Positions 8,085 through 18,559 of a DNA stretch of 64,000 nucleotides are shown one piece after another. Each line of letters begins with the position of its first letter. Position 1 is the first letter of the stretch. The stretch is from Neptunomonas concharum (lineage in GTDB: Bacteria; Pseudomonadota; Gammaproteobacteria; Pseudomonadales; Balneatricaceae), in NCBI RefSeq assembly GCF_008630635.1, contig NZ_CP043869.1, positions 2,603,160 through 2,667,159 of the forward strand, read 5' to 3'. Both the position numbers and the translations under genes were made by a program. The notes under the pieces are model-generated. The model did not search any database, had not been told where the DNA came from, and saw only the letters and a list, made by a program, of their open reading frames with translations.

Positions 8085-9068
8085 TTACTTTTTAAGATCA
8101 ACAATGGTTCGGCCTTGCACCTGCCCTTTAATGATCTTATCTGCATATTCAGGGACTTCTTCCAAAGAGATTACCTGGCCGATTTCACCTATTAACTGCT
8201 CCGGCAACTCATTTTGTAAGCGCTGCCAAGCTTGCGAACGACGCTCATAGGGGCACATCACCGAATCAACCCCTTGAAGCCGAACATTACGCAAAATAAA
8301 AGGCATCACCGTGGTAGGAAGCTTATAACCACCCGCCAAACCGCACGCGGCTACCGTACCACTGTAATCCATTTCTGCGAGTATCCGTGACAAAATAACA
8401 TCACCAACGGTATCAATAGCACCTGACCAACGTTGCTTTTCCAGTGGCCGGGGAGACTCGCTCATCTCTTCGCGTGTCAAGATATGCTTAGCCCCTAATT
8501 CCTTCAGATAAGGAGCCGTTTCCTCACGACCCGTGATAGCTGCAACCTCATACCCTAAACGAGCCAGTAAAGCGACCGCGACTGAACCCACACCACCAGC
8601 GGCACCTGACACCACAACGGTTCCTTTATCCGGTGTAACACCACCCTCTTCCAGCGCCATCACGCATAACATGGCCGTTAAACCTGCCGTACCAATTGCC
8701 ATGGCAGTTTTAGGCGCCATTCCTTCAGGCAAAGGCACAAGCCACTCTGCTTTCATACGCGCTTGCTGAGATAATCCCCCCCAAAAGCGCTCACCTACAC
8801 TCCAGCCTGTCATAATCACTTTTTCACCAACGGAAAACTGTGATGACTCAGACGCTAAAACCGTACCTACCAAATCAATACCAGGCACCATAGGAAACTT
8901 ATGGACAATTTTCCCGCTGCCGGTAATAGCCAACCCATCTTTGAAATTAATAGAAGAGTAGTCCACTTCAATTAACACATCTTCATTCGGTAAGTCTGAC
9001 ACATTGAGTGTTTTAATCTCTGAGACCGTTTTCCCATCGACTTGATCTAGTACGAGCGCCTTGAACAT
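8085..9068 (-). CDS. acuI: Acrylyl-CoA reductase / YhdH-type oxidoreductase
   Basis: Zinc-free medium-chain dehydrogenase of the YhdH/AcuI family, which reduces acryloyl-CoA to propionyl-CoA with NADPH. Visible motifs are SSINFKDGLAITGSGKI, PMVPGIDLVGTV and the nucleotide-binding segment VVSGAAGGVGSVAVALLARLGYEVAAITGR (about residues 150-180). Length 327 is typical. In marine bacteria AcuI detoxifies acrylate produced from DMSP and serves 3-hydroxypropionate metabolism. A GntR/FCD regulator is encoded divergently, and a palindrome lies in the acuI leader. No DMSP lyase gene is in the window. Family is certain; the acryloyl-CoA role is inferred. Confidence 0.88.
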   Translation of the reverse strand: MFKALVLDQVDGKTVSEIKTLNVSDLPNEDVLIEVDYSSINFKDGLAITGSGKIVHKFPMVPGIDLVGTVLASESSQFSVGEKVIMTGWSVGERFWGGLSQQARMKAEWLVPLPEGMAPKTAMAIGTAGLTAMLCVMALEEGGVTPDKGTVVVSGAAGGVGSVAVALLARLGYEVAAITGREETAPYLKELGAKHILTREEMSESPRPLEKQRWSGAIDTVGDVILSRILAEMDYSGTVAACGLAGGYKLPTTVMPFILRNVRLQGVDSVMCPYERRSQAWQRLQNELPEQLIGEIGQVISLEEVPEYADKIIKGQVQGRTIVDLKK

Positions 9069-9080
9069 GATTATTTACCT

Positions 9081-9095
9081 ATTTGTATGACAAAT
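9081..9095. promoter_or_regulatory. Palindromic operator candidate for the GntR/FCD regulator
   Basis: ATTTGTATGACAAAT is a perfect 6-3-6 inverted repeat containing TTGTATGACAA, which fits the FadR-subfamily operator pattern TnGTnnnACnA. It sits 12 bases before the acuI start codon, in the divergent acuI-gntR gap, and would overlap the acuI transcription start region. No second copy was seen in the gap. Confidence 0.6.
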
Positions 9096-9236
9096 ATTTA
9101 AATACATAATTACTTTTAAATTCTCCTCTGTCAAGCTAAGCTAATCCTCTAGTCTAAGATTTGACGCTTTCCCCTAAAATCAAAGGTGCGTTCGTTTTTA
9201 CAAGCGATCTAAAGCAGCTATTCAAGAGAGTGATTT

Positions 9237-9968
9237 GTGAAGTCCATTGCATTTGAACCGATTCACCAACAAAGCTTATCCAGGCAGATTGCTGATCAAA
9301 TCCGTCAGGCTATTGTCGATGGGTCTCTCGAGGCGGACGACCGTCTACCTACCGAAGAGGAGCTAGCCGTTCGTTTCAATGTTTCGCGCCCCACCATACG
9401 TGAAGCACTCAAGCGGCTAGCTGCACAAAATCTCGTGCGCTCTAAACGTGGCCCAAGCGGAGGGACTTTTGTCAATCGCCCCAGTGTCAGAGAGTTAAGT
9501 GAGTCTCTTGCGGGGGCAACAACACTTTTGGTGGGCCTAGAAAGTTTCTCGCTGGATGAAATCACCCAAACCAGACTAAGCTTAGAAACTCTATGCTGTC
9601 GCCTTGCTGCCGAGCACCGTACTGATAGCGACTTAGATAACCTGCAAAAAGAGTTAACTATCCAGTCCAACCCCGACCTTACCGCCGAAGAACTCTGTGC
9701 GTCTGATGTAAGGTTCCATCGCGCCATCACCGATGCCACTGGCAACCGGATGATAAGCTTTATCATGTATGCCGTCATTGAAGCACTACAGCCGGTTGCC
9801 AATATGGTGGCTCATCGTTTTCGTGAAAGAGAAATTATTTACCGCCAACATCAGCAAATCTTTGAGGCTATTAGCTCTAAAAATGCCGAGTTAGCTGAAC
9901 ACTTCATGAAAGAACAGATTCTCTATTTAAGCGATCTCTATCAAGCTGTCGCTGATAGCAGACCCTGA
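9237..9968 (+). CDS. GntR family transcriptional regulator, FCD (FadR) subfamily
   Basis: Encodes 243 residues: an N-terminal winged helix (about 10-75; SRQIADQIRQAIVDGSL, then LPTEEELAVRFNVSRPTIREALKRLAAQNLVRSKRG in parts) and a C-terminal FCD ligand-binding domain (about 95-235) with DVRFHRAITDATGN as the metal/ligand helix and HQQIFEAI. The start codon is GTG with AGAGAG six bases upstream. It is transcribed divergently from acuI and probably controls it; the effector may be an acyl-CoA or carboxylic acid, but this cannot be read from sequence. An alternative is that it only regulates itself. Confidence 0.9.
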   Translation: MKSIAFEPIHQQSLSRQIADQIRQAIVDGSLEADDRLPTEEELAVRFNVSRPTIREALKRLAAQNLVRSKRGPSGGTFVNRPSVRELSESLAGATTLLVGLESFSLDEITQTRLSLETLCCRLAAEHRTDSDLDNLQKELTIQSNPDLTAEELCASDVRFHRAITDATGNRMISFIMYAVIEALQPVANMVAHRFREREIIYRQHQQIFEAISSKNAELAEHFMKEQILYLSDLYQAVADSRP

Positions 9969-9989
9969 AAAAAATTTCATGATAAATAC

Positions 9990-10018
9990 AACCTTCTTGA
10001 TGAAGGTTAATAGGTTTT
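9990..10018 (+). terminator. Weak hairpin after the GntR gene
   Basis: AACCTTC (9990-9996) pairs with GAAGGTT (10002-10008) around TTGAT, followed by AATAGGTTTT. The stem is short and the T run delayed, so termination is only probable. Confidence 0.45.
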
Positions 10019-10079
10019 AATTACGCTTTCCTTTATTCTATGGGCTACAAAATAAACATTCAGGCAGTGAGGAGTAACT

Positions 10080-10610
10080 GTGGAAGAAAGTAATATCTGG
10101 ATCATCGGGATCGTTGCATTGGCTATAGGTGCATTGATTGGCTACCTGTTAGGTCGTGCAGGAGCCGATAATAGTGAAGAGCAGCAGAAACTTGAAGACG
10201 TTCAGAAAGAGCTCGACTCCTACAAAGCGCAGGTAGCCGGCCACTTTGAAGAAACCGCTGAGCTGGTCAATAAAATGACAGAATCCTATCGCGAAGTTTA
10301 CGCAAAACTCGCTACAGGTGCTCAAGTACTGTGTGATGCAGAAACGGCTCGCTCCATTGAGTCAACCATGACTCCTCAGCTCACTGTCCAAAAGGATGTT
10401 GAAGAAGCTCCAGTAGCCGATGAAACAACCACTGAGGAGCCAGAAGTTGAAGCACCTATCGAGCCCCCTCGTGACTATGCTCCAAAGAAAGCAGATGAAG
10501 CGGGAGCCCTATCTGAAGAATATGGGCTAAAAGATAGAAATAAGGCAGAAGCCGATACTGACGCTGTAAGCCCTGAAACCGAAAAAGAAGTCACTGAGAA
10601 AAAAGCTTAG
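10080..10610 (+). CDS. YhcB/ZapG-like membrane-anchored envelope protein (DUF1043)
   Basis: Encodes 176 residues. An N-terminal membrane helix (about residues 7-25, IIGIVALAIGALIGYLLGR) is followed by a coiled coil (about 33-75) and the family motif HFEETAELVNKMTESYREVYAKLATGAQVLC. The C-terminal 80 residues are acidic and low in complexity. YhcB in enterobacteria links cell division with envelope growth, and it is anchored to the inner membrane facing the cytoplasm. GTG start with GAGGAG upstream. In many gammaproteobacteria yhcB sits next to degQ or degS; here degS lies one gene away, across nif3 on the opposite strand. Confidence 0.88.
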   Translation: MEESNIWIIGIVALAIGALIGYLLGRAGADNSEEQQKLEDVQKELDSYKAQVAGHFEETAELVNKMTESYREVYAKLATGAQVLCDAETARSIESTMTPQLTVQKDVEEAPVADETTTEEPEVEAPIEPPRDYAPKKADEAGALSEEYGLKDRNKAEADTDAVSPETEKEVTEKKA

Positions 10611-10623
10611 TCTGACTTTTAAC

Positions 10624-10664
10624 GTGTCGATCTGGTGAGATGAAAATAGCACCAGATCGAACAC
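10624..10664. repeat. Long inverted repeat between convergent genes
   Basis: CGATCTGGTG (10628-10637) pairs perfectly with CACCAGATCG (10650-10659), extended by GTGT/ACAC with a one-base bulge, around a 12-base loop. It lies between the yhcB-like and nif3 genes. No T run follows on either strand, so it is not a standard intrinsic terminator. Confidence 0.6.
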
Positions 10665-10686
10665 GCTCTTGACGATGGGGCTGCCC

Positions 10687-11448
10687 CTATACAGGGTTAT
10701 CGATATCGATAAATTGGTGCTCTACACCAAAGTGGTTTTTCAGGTGCTCTCCAAGCGCTTGCACACCATACCTTTCTGTCGCGTGATGCCCTGCTGCGAT
10801 GTAATCTATCCCTGCCTCTCTGGCAAAATGCACCGTTGGCTCTGATATCTCACCAGATATAAACAGATCTGCTCCAGCCGCGTGGGCTTTTTCTATATAG
10901 CTTTGTGCAGCACCCGTACACCAGGCAATCTTTTTCACTGGCCGATTCACACCCTGAATATACTGCACAGGGCGGCCCAACACCGTAGATATTTGTTTCC
11001 CTAGCTCATTCCCTGACATCTCCTGATTCAATTGTCCTAACATACCAATCGCGCGACCTAGCTCGCCCTCTAAACCGGCTTGTATTTGCCATCCCATTTT
11101 TTTAGCAAGCTGGGCGTTGTTACCTAACTCGGGGTGGGCATCTAACGGTAAATGATATGCCAGCAATCCCATATTACTCGTAAGTAATGTCTGCAGTCGG
11201 CGTTTTTTAATACCGGTGACACATGCGTTTTCGCCTTTCCAAAAATAACCATGATGAACCAATACTAAGTCGGCACCAAGGCTCACCGCTTCATCTAACA
11301 GTGCCTGTGATGCCGTGACACCCGAGACAATGCGTTTAACCTCTTTACGACCCTCTACTTGCAAGCCGTTAGGGCAGTAATCTTTAAACCACCCCACACT
11401 TAACAAATCTTCACAATATTTTTCCAAATCTGACGACAAAACTGTCAT
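10687..11448 (-). CDS. Nif3-family dinuclear metal-binding protein (YbgI type)
   Basis: Encodes 253 residues of the Nif3/YbgI family, toroid-forming proteins with a dinuclear metal centre and no firmly known reaction; some databases call them GTP cyclohydrolase I type 2 homologues. Metal ligands are visible as VLVHHGYFW near residue 64, HLPLDAHPELGNN near 100, and GHHATERYGV near 220. The short form without an insert is complete. It is transcribed divergently from degS with a shared 119-base promoter gap. Confidence 0.9.
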   Translation of the reverse strand: MTVLSSDLEKYCEDLLSVGWFKDYCPNGLQVEGRKEVKRIVSGVTASQALLDEAVSLGADLVLVHHGYFWKGENACVTGIKKRRLQTLLTSNMGLLAYHLPLDAHPELGNNAQLAKKMGWQIQAGLEGELGRAIGMLGQLNQEMSGNELGKQISTVLGRPVQYIQGVNRPVKKIAWCTGAAQSYIEKAHAAGADLFISGEISEPTVHFAREAGIDYIAAGHHATERYGVQALGEHLKNHFGVEHQFIDIDNPV

Positions 11449-11463
11449 AAAATAGCCCTTGTA

Positions 11464-11493
11464 TTAGCAACCGCTTTACAGTAACCGTATAAT
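11464..11493 (+). promoter_or_regulatory. Predicted promoter for degS
   Basis: A consensus -10 TATAAT at 11488-11493 lies 18 bases after TTAGCA (11464-11469), a 4 of 6 match to the -35 consensus. It is about 75 bases before the degS start. Confidence 0.45.
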
Positions 11494-11567
11494 TCTACGG
11501 TGTTAATTAATATTCACCAACGCTCTTAGAGCATCCGTTAATTTTTTGGTACATTTTTGGAGCCTTA

Positions 11568-12710
11568 ATGCGAAAACTCAGCTTTTTAGTATGGCCCATT
11601 ATTACTGGAGTGCTACTGGCCGTTATCTTGCTTCAGTATTTCCCCAGCTTACTCTCCCCTCCAGCAACCACCGTTGAGATAAAAGAAACATCGGCCCCCA
11701 AGCAACTAGGGAATGGGCCTGTTTCCTATGCCGATGCCGTGGCCGTCGCAGCTCCATCTGTCGTCAACATTTATACCCGCACTTTGGTTAAAGAGAAACG
11801 CCATCCGCTAATTGATGATCCCCTTTTCCGGCGATTTTTTGATCTAGGGGATATGCCCCAACGAGAGCGTATTCAGTCCAGCTTAGGGTCTGGGGTCATT
11901 ATCAGCGAGCAAGGCTACATTGTTACCAATAACCACGTTATTGCAACGGCCGATAGTATTGTTGTCGCACTCAGAGATGGTCGTGAAGCACCGGCTACAG
12001 TGGTAGGTACAGACCCTGAAACAGATTTGGCCATCCTGAAAATTTCGATGCCTAATTTACCAAGCATTACTCTCTCATCTTCTGAGCTATTACGTGTTGG
12101 CGATGTCGTTTTGGCGATAGGTAACCCTTTCGGCGTTGGGCAAACTGTTACCATGGGGATTGTCAGCGCTACCGGACGAAACCGTTTGGGATTAAACACC
12201 TATGAAGATTTTTTGCAAACAGATGCAGCGATAAACCCCGGAAACTCGGGGGGAGCTTTGGTAGATGCCCTTGGTAATCTCATTGGCATTAATACAGCGA
12301 TCTTCTCGAAATCTGGCGGTTCTCAGGGAATTGGATTTGCGATTCCTTCTAACCTAGCAAAAAAAGTCTTAGCTGACCTTATTGAGCATGGTCGTGTTAT
12401 TCGAGGGTGGTTAGGCATCGAAGTGCAAGAATTAACACCGACCCTAGCTGAGTCTTTCGGGTTAACCGATATGAACGGACTCATTATTGCGGGTATATAC
12501 CGTGAAGGGCCTGCCCATAAAGCGGGTCTACAGCCAGGGGATATCATGCTATCGCTTAATGGTAAGGCTGTGGATGGAAAGCAATCGATGATCAGTATTG
12601 CCGATATTAAGCCTGGTGAGACGCTGCGAATTGAGTTCCTCAGAAATGGCCAAGCCTTGACAGCAGACGTTATTATCGGCGAACGCCCTCAATCACGTCC
12701 AGCTCGCTAA
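11568..12710 (+). CDS. degS: Periplasmic serine protease DegS/AlgW (HtrA family)
   Basis: Membrane-anchored site-1 protease that senses misfolded outer-membrane proteins through its PDZ domain and cuts the anti-sigma factor RseA/MucA to start the envelope stress response. An N-terminal anchor (about residues 5-25) is followed by the trypsin-like domain with the triad His123 (NNHVI), Asp153 (PETDLAIL) and Ser227 (GNSGG). A single C-terminal PDZ domain (about 280-370) separates it from the two-PDZ DegP/DegQ. Length 380 fits DegS (355) and AlgW (389). A strong terminator follows, shared with convergent hisD. Confidence 0.92.
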   Translation: MRKLSFLVWPIITGVLLAVILLQYFPSLLSPPATTVEIKETSAPKQLGNGPVSYADAVAVAAPSVVNIYTRTLVKEKRHPLIDDPLFRRFFDLGDMPQRERIQSSLGSGVIISEQGYIVTNNHVIATADSIVVALRDGREAPATVVGTDPETDLAILKISMPNLPSITLSSSELLRVGDVVLAIGNPFGVGQTVTMGIVSATGRNRLGLNTYEDFLQTDAAINPGNSGGALVDALGNLIGINTAIFSKSGGSQGIGFAIPSNLAKKVLADLIEHGRVIRGWLGIEVQELTPTLAESFGLTDMNGLIIAGIYREGPAHKAGLQPGDIMLSLNGKAVDGKQSMISIADIKPGETLRIEFLRNGQALTADVIIGERPQSRPAR

Positions 12711-12735
12711 AAAACTCTCTAATATTACAATCGAT

Positions 12736-12764
12736 AAAAAAGGCTGATTAAATCAGCCTTTTTT
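12736..12764. terminator. Bidirectional terminator between degS and hisD
   Basis: AAAAAAGGCTGATT pairs with AAATCAGCCTTTTTT; the stem is flanked by an A run and a T run, the classic form for a terminator that works on both strands between convergent genes. Confidence 0.9.
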
Positions 12765-12785
12765 ATGTACGCAGACTAGGTGCTC

Positions 12786-14099
12786 TTATGTATCAGACTT
12801 AATACGATACTCAGCCGAGCGAGCGTGAGCCGTCAGGCTTTCCCCTCTAGCTAACACAGAAGCAATTTTACCTGTCTCTGATGCGCCTTCTGCCGAGAAC
12901 ATGATGAGCGAAGAGCGTTTCTGAAAGTCATAAACACCTAGAGGTGAGGAGAAACGCGCCGTACCCGACGTAGGGAGAACATGGTTCGGCCCTGCACAGT
13001 AATCACCTAACGCTTCTGCTGTGTAGCGACCCATAAAAATAGCGCCAGCATGACGTATCGAGGGAAGAAGCGCCTCAGGGTTATCAACCGAGAGTTCCAA
13101 GTGTTCTGGCGCGATACGGTTGCTCACCTCTATCGCCTCATCCATATCGTTAACATGGATGAGTGCCGCACGGTTACGCAATGAAACCTCTATAATCTCT
13201 CGACGCTCCATTGTCGGCAGCAGTTTTCGAATACTCGCTTCTACCTGCTCGATATAGTCAGCATCGGGTGTGATCAGAATAGGCTGAGCATCTTCGTCGT
13301 GCTCAGCTTGAGAAAACAGATCCATAGCGACCCAGTCAGGATCCGTTTTACCATCACAAATCACTAATATCTCGGAAGGGCCAGCAATCATGTCAATGCC
13401 AACCGCACCAAACACAGCCCGCTTAGCCGTCGCAACAAAAATATTTCCGGGGCCTACAATTTTATCAACCTTCGGTACTGATTCCGTGCCATACGCTAAT
13501 GCTGCAACGGCTTGGGCACCGCCAATCGTGAAAACACGATCTACGCCCGCTAAAGATGCCGCCGCAAGTACCAATTCATTGAGCTCGCCACCCGGCGTAG
13601 GTACCACCATGATAATCTCTTGAACGCCTGCAACATGGGCAGGTATCGCGTTCATTAGTACAGATGAGGGGTAAGCAGCTTTTCCACCTGGAACATACAA
13701 ACCAACACGATCCATAGGTGTAACTTTTTGACCGAGCATAGTGCCGTCCGCTTCGGTGTACTGCCAAGAATCACTTTTCTGCTTCTCATGATACTGTCGA
13801 ATACGAACTGCAGCCTGCTCTAAGGCAGCTCTTTGCTCTGTCGGCAATCCATCAAGTGCTTGCTTTAGTCGATCCGAACTAAGCTCCAATTGTGACATAG
13901 TACTGGCCACTGTGCGGTCGAAGCGATTCGTATACTCAACAACAGCAGCATCGCCCTGTTGCTTTACCGCATCCAGAATTTCATCAACAATCTGGTTTAC
14001 CTTTTTATCAGAAACACTCTCCCACGCCAGTAGCTGATCAAGCCGCGCATTAAAATCTGCTTGACGTGTTGTTAAGCGGGCAATCGTTAAATCATCCAT
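12786..14099 (-). CDS. hisD: Histidinol dehydrogenase
   Basis: Catalyses the last two steps of histidine synthesis, oxidising L-histidinol to L-histidine with two NAD. Encodes 437 residues, full length. Visible signatures are [15 protein letters not shown], the family signature [15 protein letters not shown] with neighbouring [11 protein letters not shown] (zinc and substrate ligands), EHLELS, and [19 protein letters not shown]. It starts four bases after hisG and both follow murA, the arrangement known from Pseudomonas. The remaining his genes are not in the window. Confidence 0.97.
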   Translation of the reverse strand: MDDLTIARLTTRQADFNARLDQLLAWESVSDKKVNQIVDEILDAVKQQGDAAVVEYTNRFDRTVASTMSQLELSSDRLKQALDGLPTEQRAALEQAAVRIRQYHEKQKSDSWQYTEADGTMLGQKVTPMDRVGLYVPGGKAAYPSSVLMNAIPAHVAGVQEIIMVVPTPGGELNELVLAAASLAGVDRVFTIGGAQAVAALAYGTESVPKVDKIVGPGNIFVATAKRAVFGAVGIDMIAGPSEILVICDGKTDPDWVAMDLFSQAEHDEDAQPILITPDADYIEQVEASIRKLLPTMERREIIEVSLRNRAALIHVNDMDEAIEVSNRIAPEHLELSVDNPEALLPSIRHAGAIFMGRYTAEALGDYCAGPNHVLPTSGTARFSSPLGVYDFQKRSSLIMFSAEGASETGKIASVLARGESLTAHARSAEYRIKSDT

Positions 14100-14103
14100 C
14101 GCT

Positions 14104-14754
14104 TTATGCCTCTCGTTGTTTGTCGACTGCTGCGGACATCATGTCTAAGATTGGTTGAATCTGTCGATGCTTCATTTTCATTGCCGCCTGCCCTACTACC
14201 AAGCGTGAGCTGATATCAGCAATAAAATCCATCGGCTCTAACCCATTAGCCCGTAATGTGTTGCCCGTATCTACAATATCAACGATACGATCCGCCAACC
14301 CCATAATCGGTGCTAACTCCATTGCACCATAGAGTTTGACAATATCGACCTGCTTGCCTTGCTGAGCAAAGTACTGACGTGCCACATTGACAAATTTAGT
14401 CGCGATTCTCATGCGACCTTCGACGGCTGGCGCATCCTTCAAACCAGCCACCATCAACTTACAGCGAGAGATATTCAAATCCAGCGGCTCATACAAGCCT
14501 TCTCCGCCATGTTCCATCAATACGTCTTTACCAGCGATACCCATATCAGCGCCGCCATACTCAACGTAGGTGGGAACATCAGTAGCACGGATAACAACCA
14601 GTTTGATATTTTCATGGTTGGTATCGAAAATCAGCTTACGGCTCTTAAAAATATTCTCAGCCGGTACTATGTTGGCAGCCTCTAAAAGAGGCAGTGTTTC
14701 TTCAAGAATTCGCCCTTTAGAGAGCGCAATCGTAAGCTGTTGTTTTTTCATCAT
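14104..14754 (-). CDS. hisG: ATP phosphoribosyltransferase, short form
   Basis: First enzyme of histidine synthesis: condenses ATP and PRPP. Encodes 216 residues, which is the short HisG form lacking the C-terminal regulatory domain; such enzymes work only with the HisZ regulatory subunit. Motifs are [15 protein letters not shown] at the N-terminus, [13 protein letters not shown], and the PRPP-binding [16 protein letters not shown]. It lies between murA (8 bases away) and hisD. hisZ is not in the window; in related bacteria it is near purA. Confidence 0.96.
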   Translation of the reverse strand: MMKKQQLTIALSKGRILEETLPLLEAANIVPAENIFKSRKLIFDTNHENIKLVVIRATDVPTYVEYGGADMGIAGKDVLMEHGGEGLYEPLDLNISRCKLMVAGLKDAPAVEGRMRIATKFVNVARQYFAQQGKQVDIVKLYGAMELAPIMGLADRIVDIVDTGNTLRANGLEPMDFIADISSRLVVGQAAMKMKHRQIQPILDMMSAAVDKQREA

Positions 14755-14762
14755 GCCTTCAC

Positions 14763-16046
<1,284 letters not shown>

Positions 16047-16289
16047 TTAACCCTGCAATGCTTGCCACTGCGCAGGTGTATAAGTTTTGATTGTCACGGC
16101 ATGGATTGTACCGTTTGCTATGTACTCATTTAGGCACTGGTAGACCAACTGCTGCTTTTTCACAGGCATCAGCCCGTTAAACTGCTCACTAATAACAGTG
16201 ACTTGAAAATCACAACCTTCACCAGCCGTTATTACTTGGGAGTTTTCGAGTTGAGATTCAATAATTTCTTTTACTTCTTCAGCGTGCAT
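16047..16289 (-). CDS. ibaG: BolA-family protein IbaG (YrbA)
   Basis: Encodes 80 residues of the short BolA family, beginning MHAEEVKEIIESQL with the second motif VYQCLNEYIANGTIHAVTIKTYTPAQW typical of IbaG. BolA proteins pair with monothiol glutaredoxins to carry or sense 2Fe-2S clusters; IbaG has been tied to acid stress and envelope homeostasis. The position directly before murA and after mlaB is the conserved one. The 92-base gap to mlaB may carry a promoter. Confidence 0.93.
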   Translation of the reverse strand: MHAEEVKEIIESQLENSQVITAGEGCDFQVTVISEQFNGLMPVKKQQLVYQCLNEYIANGTIHAVTIKTYTPAQWQALQG

Positions 16290-16381
16290 GAAGCGCTCCG
16301 GGACGAGTCATGTTTACAATATAGGGGCGGAATGATACCGAATTAGCCATTAAAAGGCGAAATTAAAAGGCCGCAGTTTAA

Positions 16382-16669
16382 TTAGCTATATGGGCTTAGG
16401 TCCAATCCAACTAAACGGGCGATACCCAATAGCTCTTCAGGCAAACCCGATAGGTTAATGGTTATCTTTTGCGCGGCCGCAAAACGAATGCAGCAAAGAC
16501 ATACCGATAGTGCAGAGCTATCGACTCGTTTAACATCCTTAAAATCAATAATACACAAGCCTGAACTACGTTTTATTGACGCTTCCAGTTGGCTTCGCAA
16601 ATCAACCGCATCAGGAAACAGCATATCTCCTGTCAGCTTGATGCGGTCGCCATCAGTAGCTAGCTGCAT
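16382..16669 (-). CDS. mlaB: STAS-domain protein MlaB
   Basis: Cytoplasmic STAS-domain subunit that binds the MlaF ATPase and stabilises the MlaFEDB phospholipid transporter. Encodes 95 residues with the STAS core IDFKDVKRVDSSALSVCLCCIRFA, where Ser and Ala of the VDSSALS loop match the interface residue region. It begins 3 bases after mlaC. Sequence similarity among STAS proteins is low, but operon position makes the call firm. Confidence 0.9.
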   Translation of the reverse strand: MQLATDGDRIKLTGDMLFPDAVDLRSQLEASIKRSSGLCIIDFKDVKRVDSSALSVCLCCIRFAAAQKITINLSGLPEELLGIARLVGLDLSPYS

Positions 16670-16672
16670 TCA

Positions 16673-17302
16673 CTACTCCTGAACAGGCTTTTCATCAATT
16701 TGAGCTTTCCAGTTATCAATAACTGCACCTACATCGTACTTCGTGCGCTGCATCATATCCGCAAATTGATTCTTGAAGGTGATTCTCAGATTTATGCCAT
16801 TAATCATCACATTCACCAACTTCCATTTGTCCTTTTTCTTAACCATATAGTTCACTATGGTGTAGCTGGTACCCGTTTTAGAGGTAACGTTCACAGAGAC
16901 TATCTGTTTGTCCTCTTCAGGGCTTTCAGCTGCTGGGGCAGCAATGTCATATTTTTCGATATCAAACTCTAACAGCGACTTCGCATAAGTACGGATCAGC
17001 GTTTGCTTAAACACTTGGGCAAATTGACTTCTCTGTGCAGCCGTTGCCTGGCGGTAGTATTTCCCCATAACCCAATTAGAGATGTACTGAAAGTCGACGT
17101 CACGATTGACAATCATCTCTATTTCAGAAGATACCTCATCAATATCGACGGTTTCTTTACCGCTATGTCGATCAATGACCGCTATCATATCTTGGATTGT
17201 TTGTTCTACTTGTAGCGATGCCTCTTGCCAATTAGCCGACACCGTTAATGGGGACATCATCAGTCCCAAAGCTAACAAAAAACGTATCATCAACTGTTTC
17301 AT
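16673..17302 (-). CDS. mlaC: Periplasmic phospholipid-binding protein MlaC
   Basis: Carries phospholipids across the periplasm between the outer-membrane MlaA complex and MlaFEDB, keeping the outer leaflet lipid-asymmetric. A signal peptide is visible (MKQLMIRFLLALGLMMSPLTVSA). The ATG at 17302, with AGGAG upstream, is preferred over the GTG at 17323, which would put a charged MSRRDSH stretch before the signal peptide. The mature part has the Tgt2/MlaC pattern including DFQYISNWVMGKYYRQATAAQRSQF. From this start it has 209 residues. Confidence 0.93.
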   Translation of the reverse strand: MKQLMIRFLLALGLMMSPLTVSANWQEASLQVEQTIQDMIAVIDRHSGKETVDIDEVSSEIEMIVNRDVDFQYISNWVMGKYYRQATAAQRSQFAQVFKQTLIRTYAKSLLEFDIEKYDIAAPAAESPEEDKQIVSVNVTSKTGTSYTIVNYMVKKKDKWKLVNVMINGINLRITFKNQFADMMQRTKYDVGAVIDNWKAQIDEKPVQE

Positions 17303-17315
17303 GTGCGAGTCTCTC

Positions 17316-17774
17316 CTACTCACTCACTTTATTAAAAAGGAATTTACCAATCAGGTCTTCCAAAACCATAGCTGACTGGGTATCCGCGATGTAGTCGCCA
17401 TCTTTGAGCACGTCCTCTTCGAAGCCGACAGATAAACCAATGTACTGCTCTCCAAGCAACCCTGAAGTCAATATTTGCGCAGACGTATCCGCTGATAGGT
17501 AATCTACATCAGCATTTATCGATAGCTCTACCACAGCCATCAACCTTTGCTTATCAATACTGATCGACTTCACTTCGCCAATCTGCACACCGGATAAGGA
17601 GACCTTTGATCGTGGTGTCAGCCCTCCAATGTTCTCGAATCGCGCAAATAAGGAATAATCATCCTGTGCATCTGACAATTTGAGGCCACTTACGTTCAAT
17701 GCAAGGCCTATCAATGCCAGTAGTCCTAGCACCATGAAAAAGCCCACCATTATCTCTACCCAGCGCATACGCAT
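17316..17774 (-). CDS. mlaD: MCE-domain protein MlaD
   Basis: Membrane-anchored, hexameric MCE-ring subunit of the Mla transporter, which binds phospholipid in the periplasm. One N-terminal transmembrane helix (about residues 8-30) is followed by a single MCE domain (about 38-118) with RFENIGGLTPRSKVSLSGVQIGEV. The 152-residue length matches the family. It begins two bases after mlaE and ends just before mlaC, in the standard order. Confidence 0.95.
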   Translation of the reverse strand: MRMRWVEIMVGFFMVLGLLALIGLALNVSGLKLSDAQDDYSLFARFENIGGLTPRSKVSLSGVQIGEVKSISIDKQRLMAVVELSINADVDYLSADTSAQILTSGLLGEQYIGLSVGFEEDVLKDGDYIADTQSAMVLEDLIGKFLFNKVSE

Positions 17775-17776
17775 CC

Positions 17777-18559
17777 TTACAAATCTCCAAACATCAATGC
17801 GGTTAACACAAAATCCAACCCCAATACAGCTAAGGAGGAGTAAACAACCGTTCGTGTGGTTGCTTGACTAATCCCTTCTGAAGTGGGCAAACAATCATAC
17901 CCTTGAAATACTGCAATCCAGGTTACAACGACGCCAAACACAAAGGATTTGATAATGCCATTGACGACATCTTCCTGAAAATCCACCGAGTTCTGCATAT
18001 TGGCCCAAAAAGATCCTTCAAAGATGCCCAACCATTCGACACTTACCAAAGCACCGCCCCAGATGCCGACCATGGCAAAGATAATCGACAAAATTGGCAT
18101 GGTAATAAACCCTGCCCATAACCGCGGCGCTATGATTCGTCGTAATGGGTCTACGCCAATCATCTCTAAACTTGAAAGTTGCTCGGTAGCTTTCATCAAA
18201 CCGATCTCTGCGGTCAGTGCCGATCCAGCTCGCCCAGCAAACAGCAAAGCAGTCACTACGGGAGCCATCTCCCTTACCAAGCTCAGTGCAACCATTTGAC
18301 CTACAGCTTGCTCAGATCCGTAGTCCACTAAAATGGTATAACCTTGTAGCCCTAGCACCATGCCGATAAACAGCCCGGATACCACGATAATAACCAGCGA
18401 TAGCACACCAACAAAATAGATCTGCTTCATTAACAAAGGAAACATCACTATGGGTGTAGGCTTGGCAACTAACGACTGGAATATCAGGGCTCCAGCCCGA
18501 CCTGTTGCCGCAATACGATCAAACAGCGTGCGTCCCAATCGAGCCAGAAAGTCAGTCAT
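17777..18559 (-). CDS. mlaE: Mla ABC permease MlaE
   Basis: Integral membrane permease of the Mla phospholipid transporter, 260 residues with five or six hydrophobic segments. The MlaE-family signature region [41 protein letters not shown] is clear (coordinates about residues 110-155). Its start overlaps the mlaF stop by four bases, indicating translational coupling. Confidence 0.96.
   Translation of the reverse strand: MTDFLARLGRTLFDRIAATGRAGALIFQSLVAKPTPIVMFPLLMKQIYFVGVLSLVIIVVSGLFIGMVLGLQGYTILVDYGSEQAVGQMVALSLVREMAPVVTALLFAGRAGSALTAEIGLMKATEQLSSLEMIGVDPLRRIIAPRLWAGFITMPILSIIFAMVGIWGGALVSVEWLGIFEGSFWANMQNSVDFQEDVVNGIIKSFVFGVVVTWIAVFQGYDCLPTSEGISQATTRTVVYSSLAVLGLDFVLTALMFGDL

Noticed and set aside
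9305-9802. A 165-codon open frame on the minus strand inside the GntR gene
   Set aside because: It lies fully within a clear regulator gene and reads as serine/arginine-rich shadow sequence with no homologous motif.
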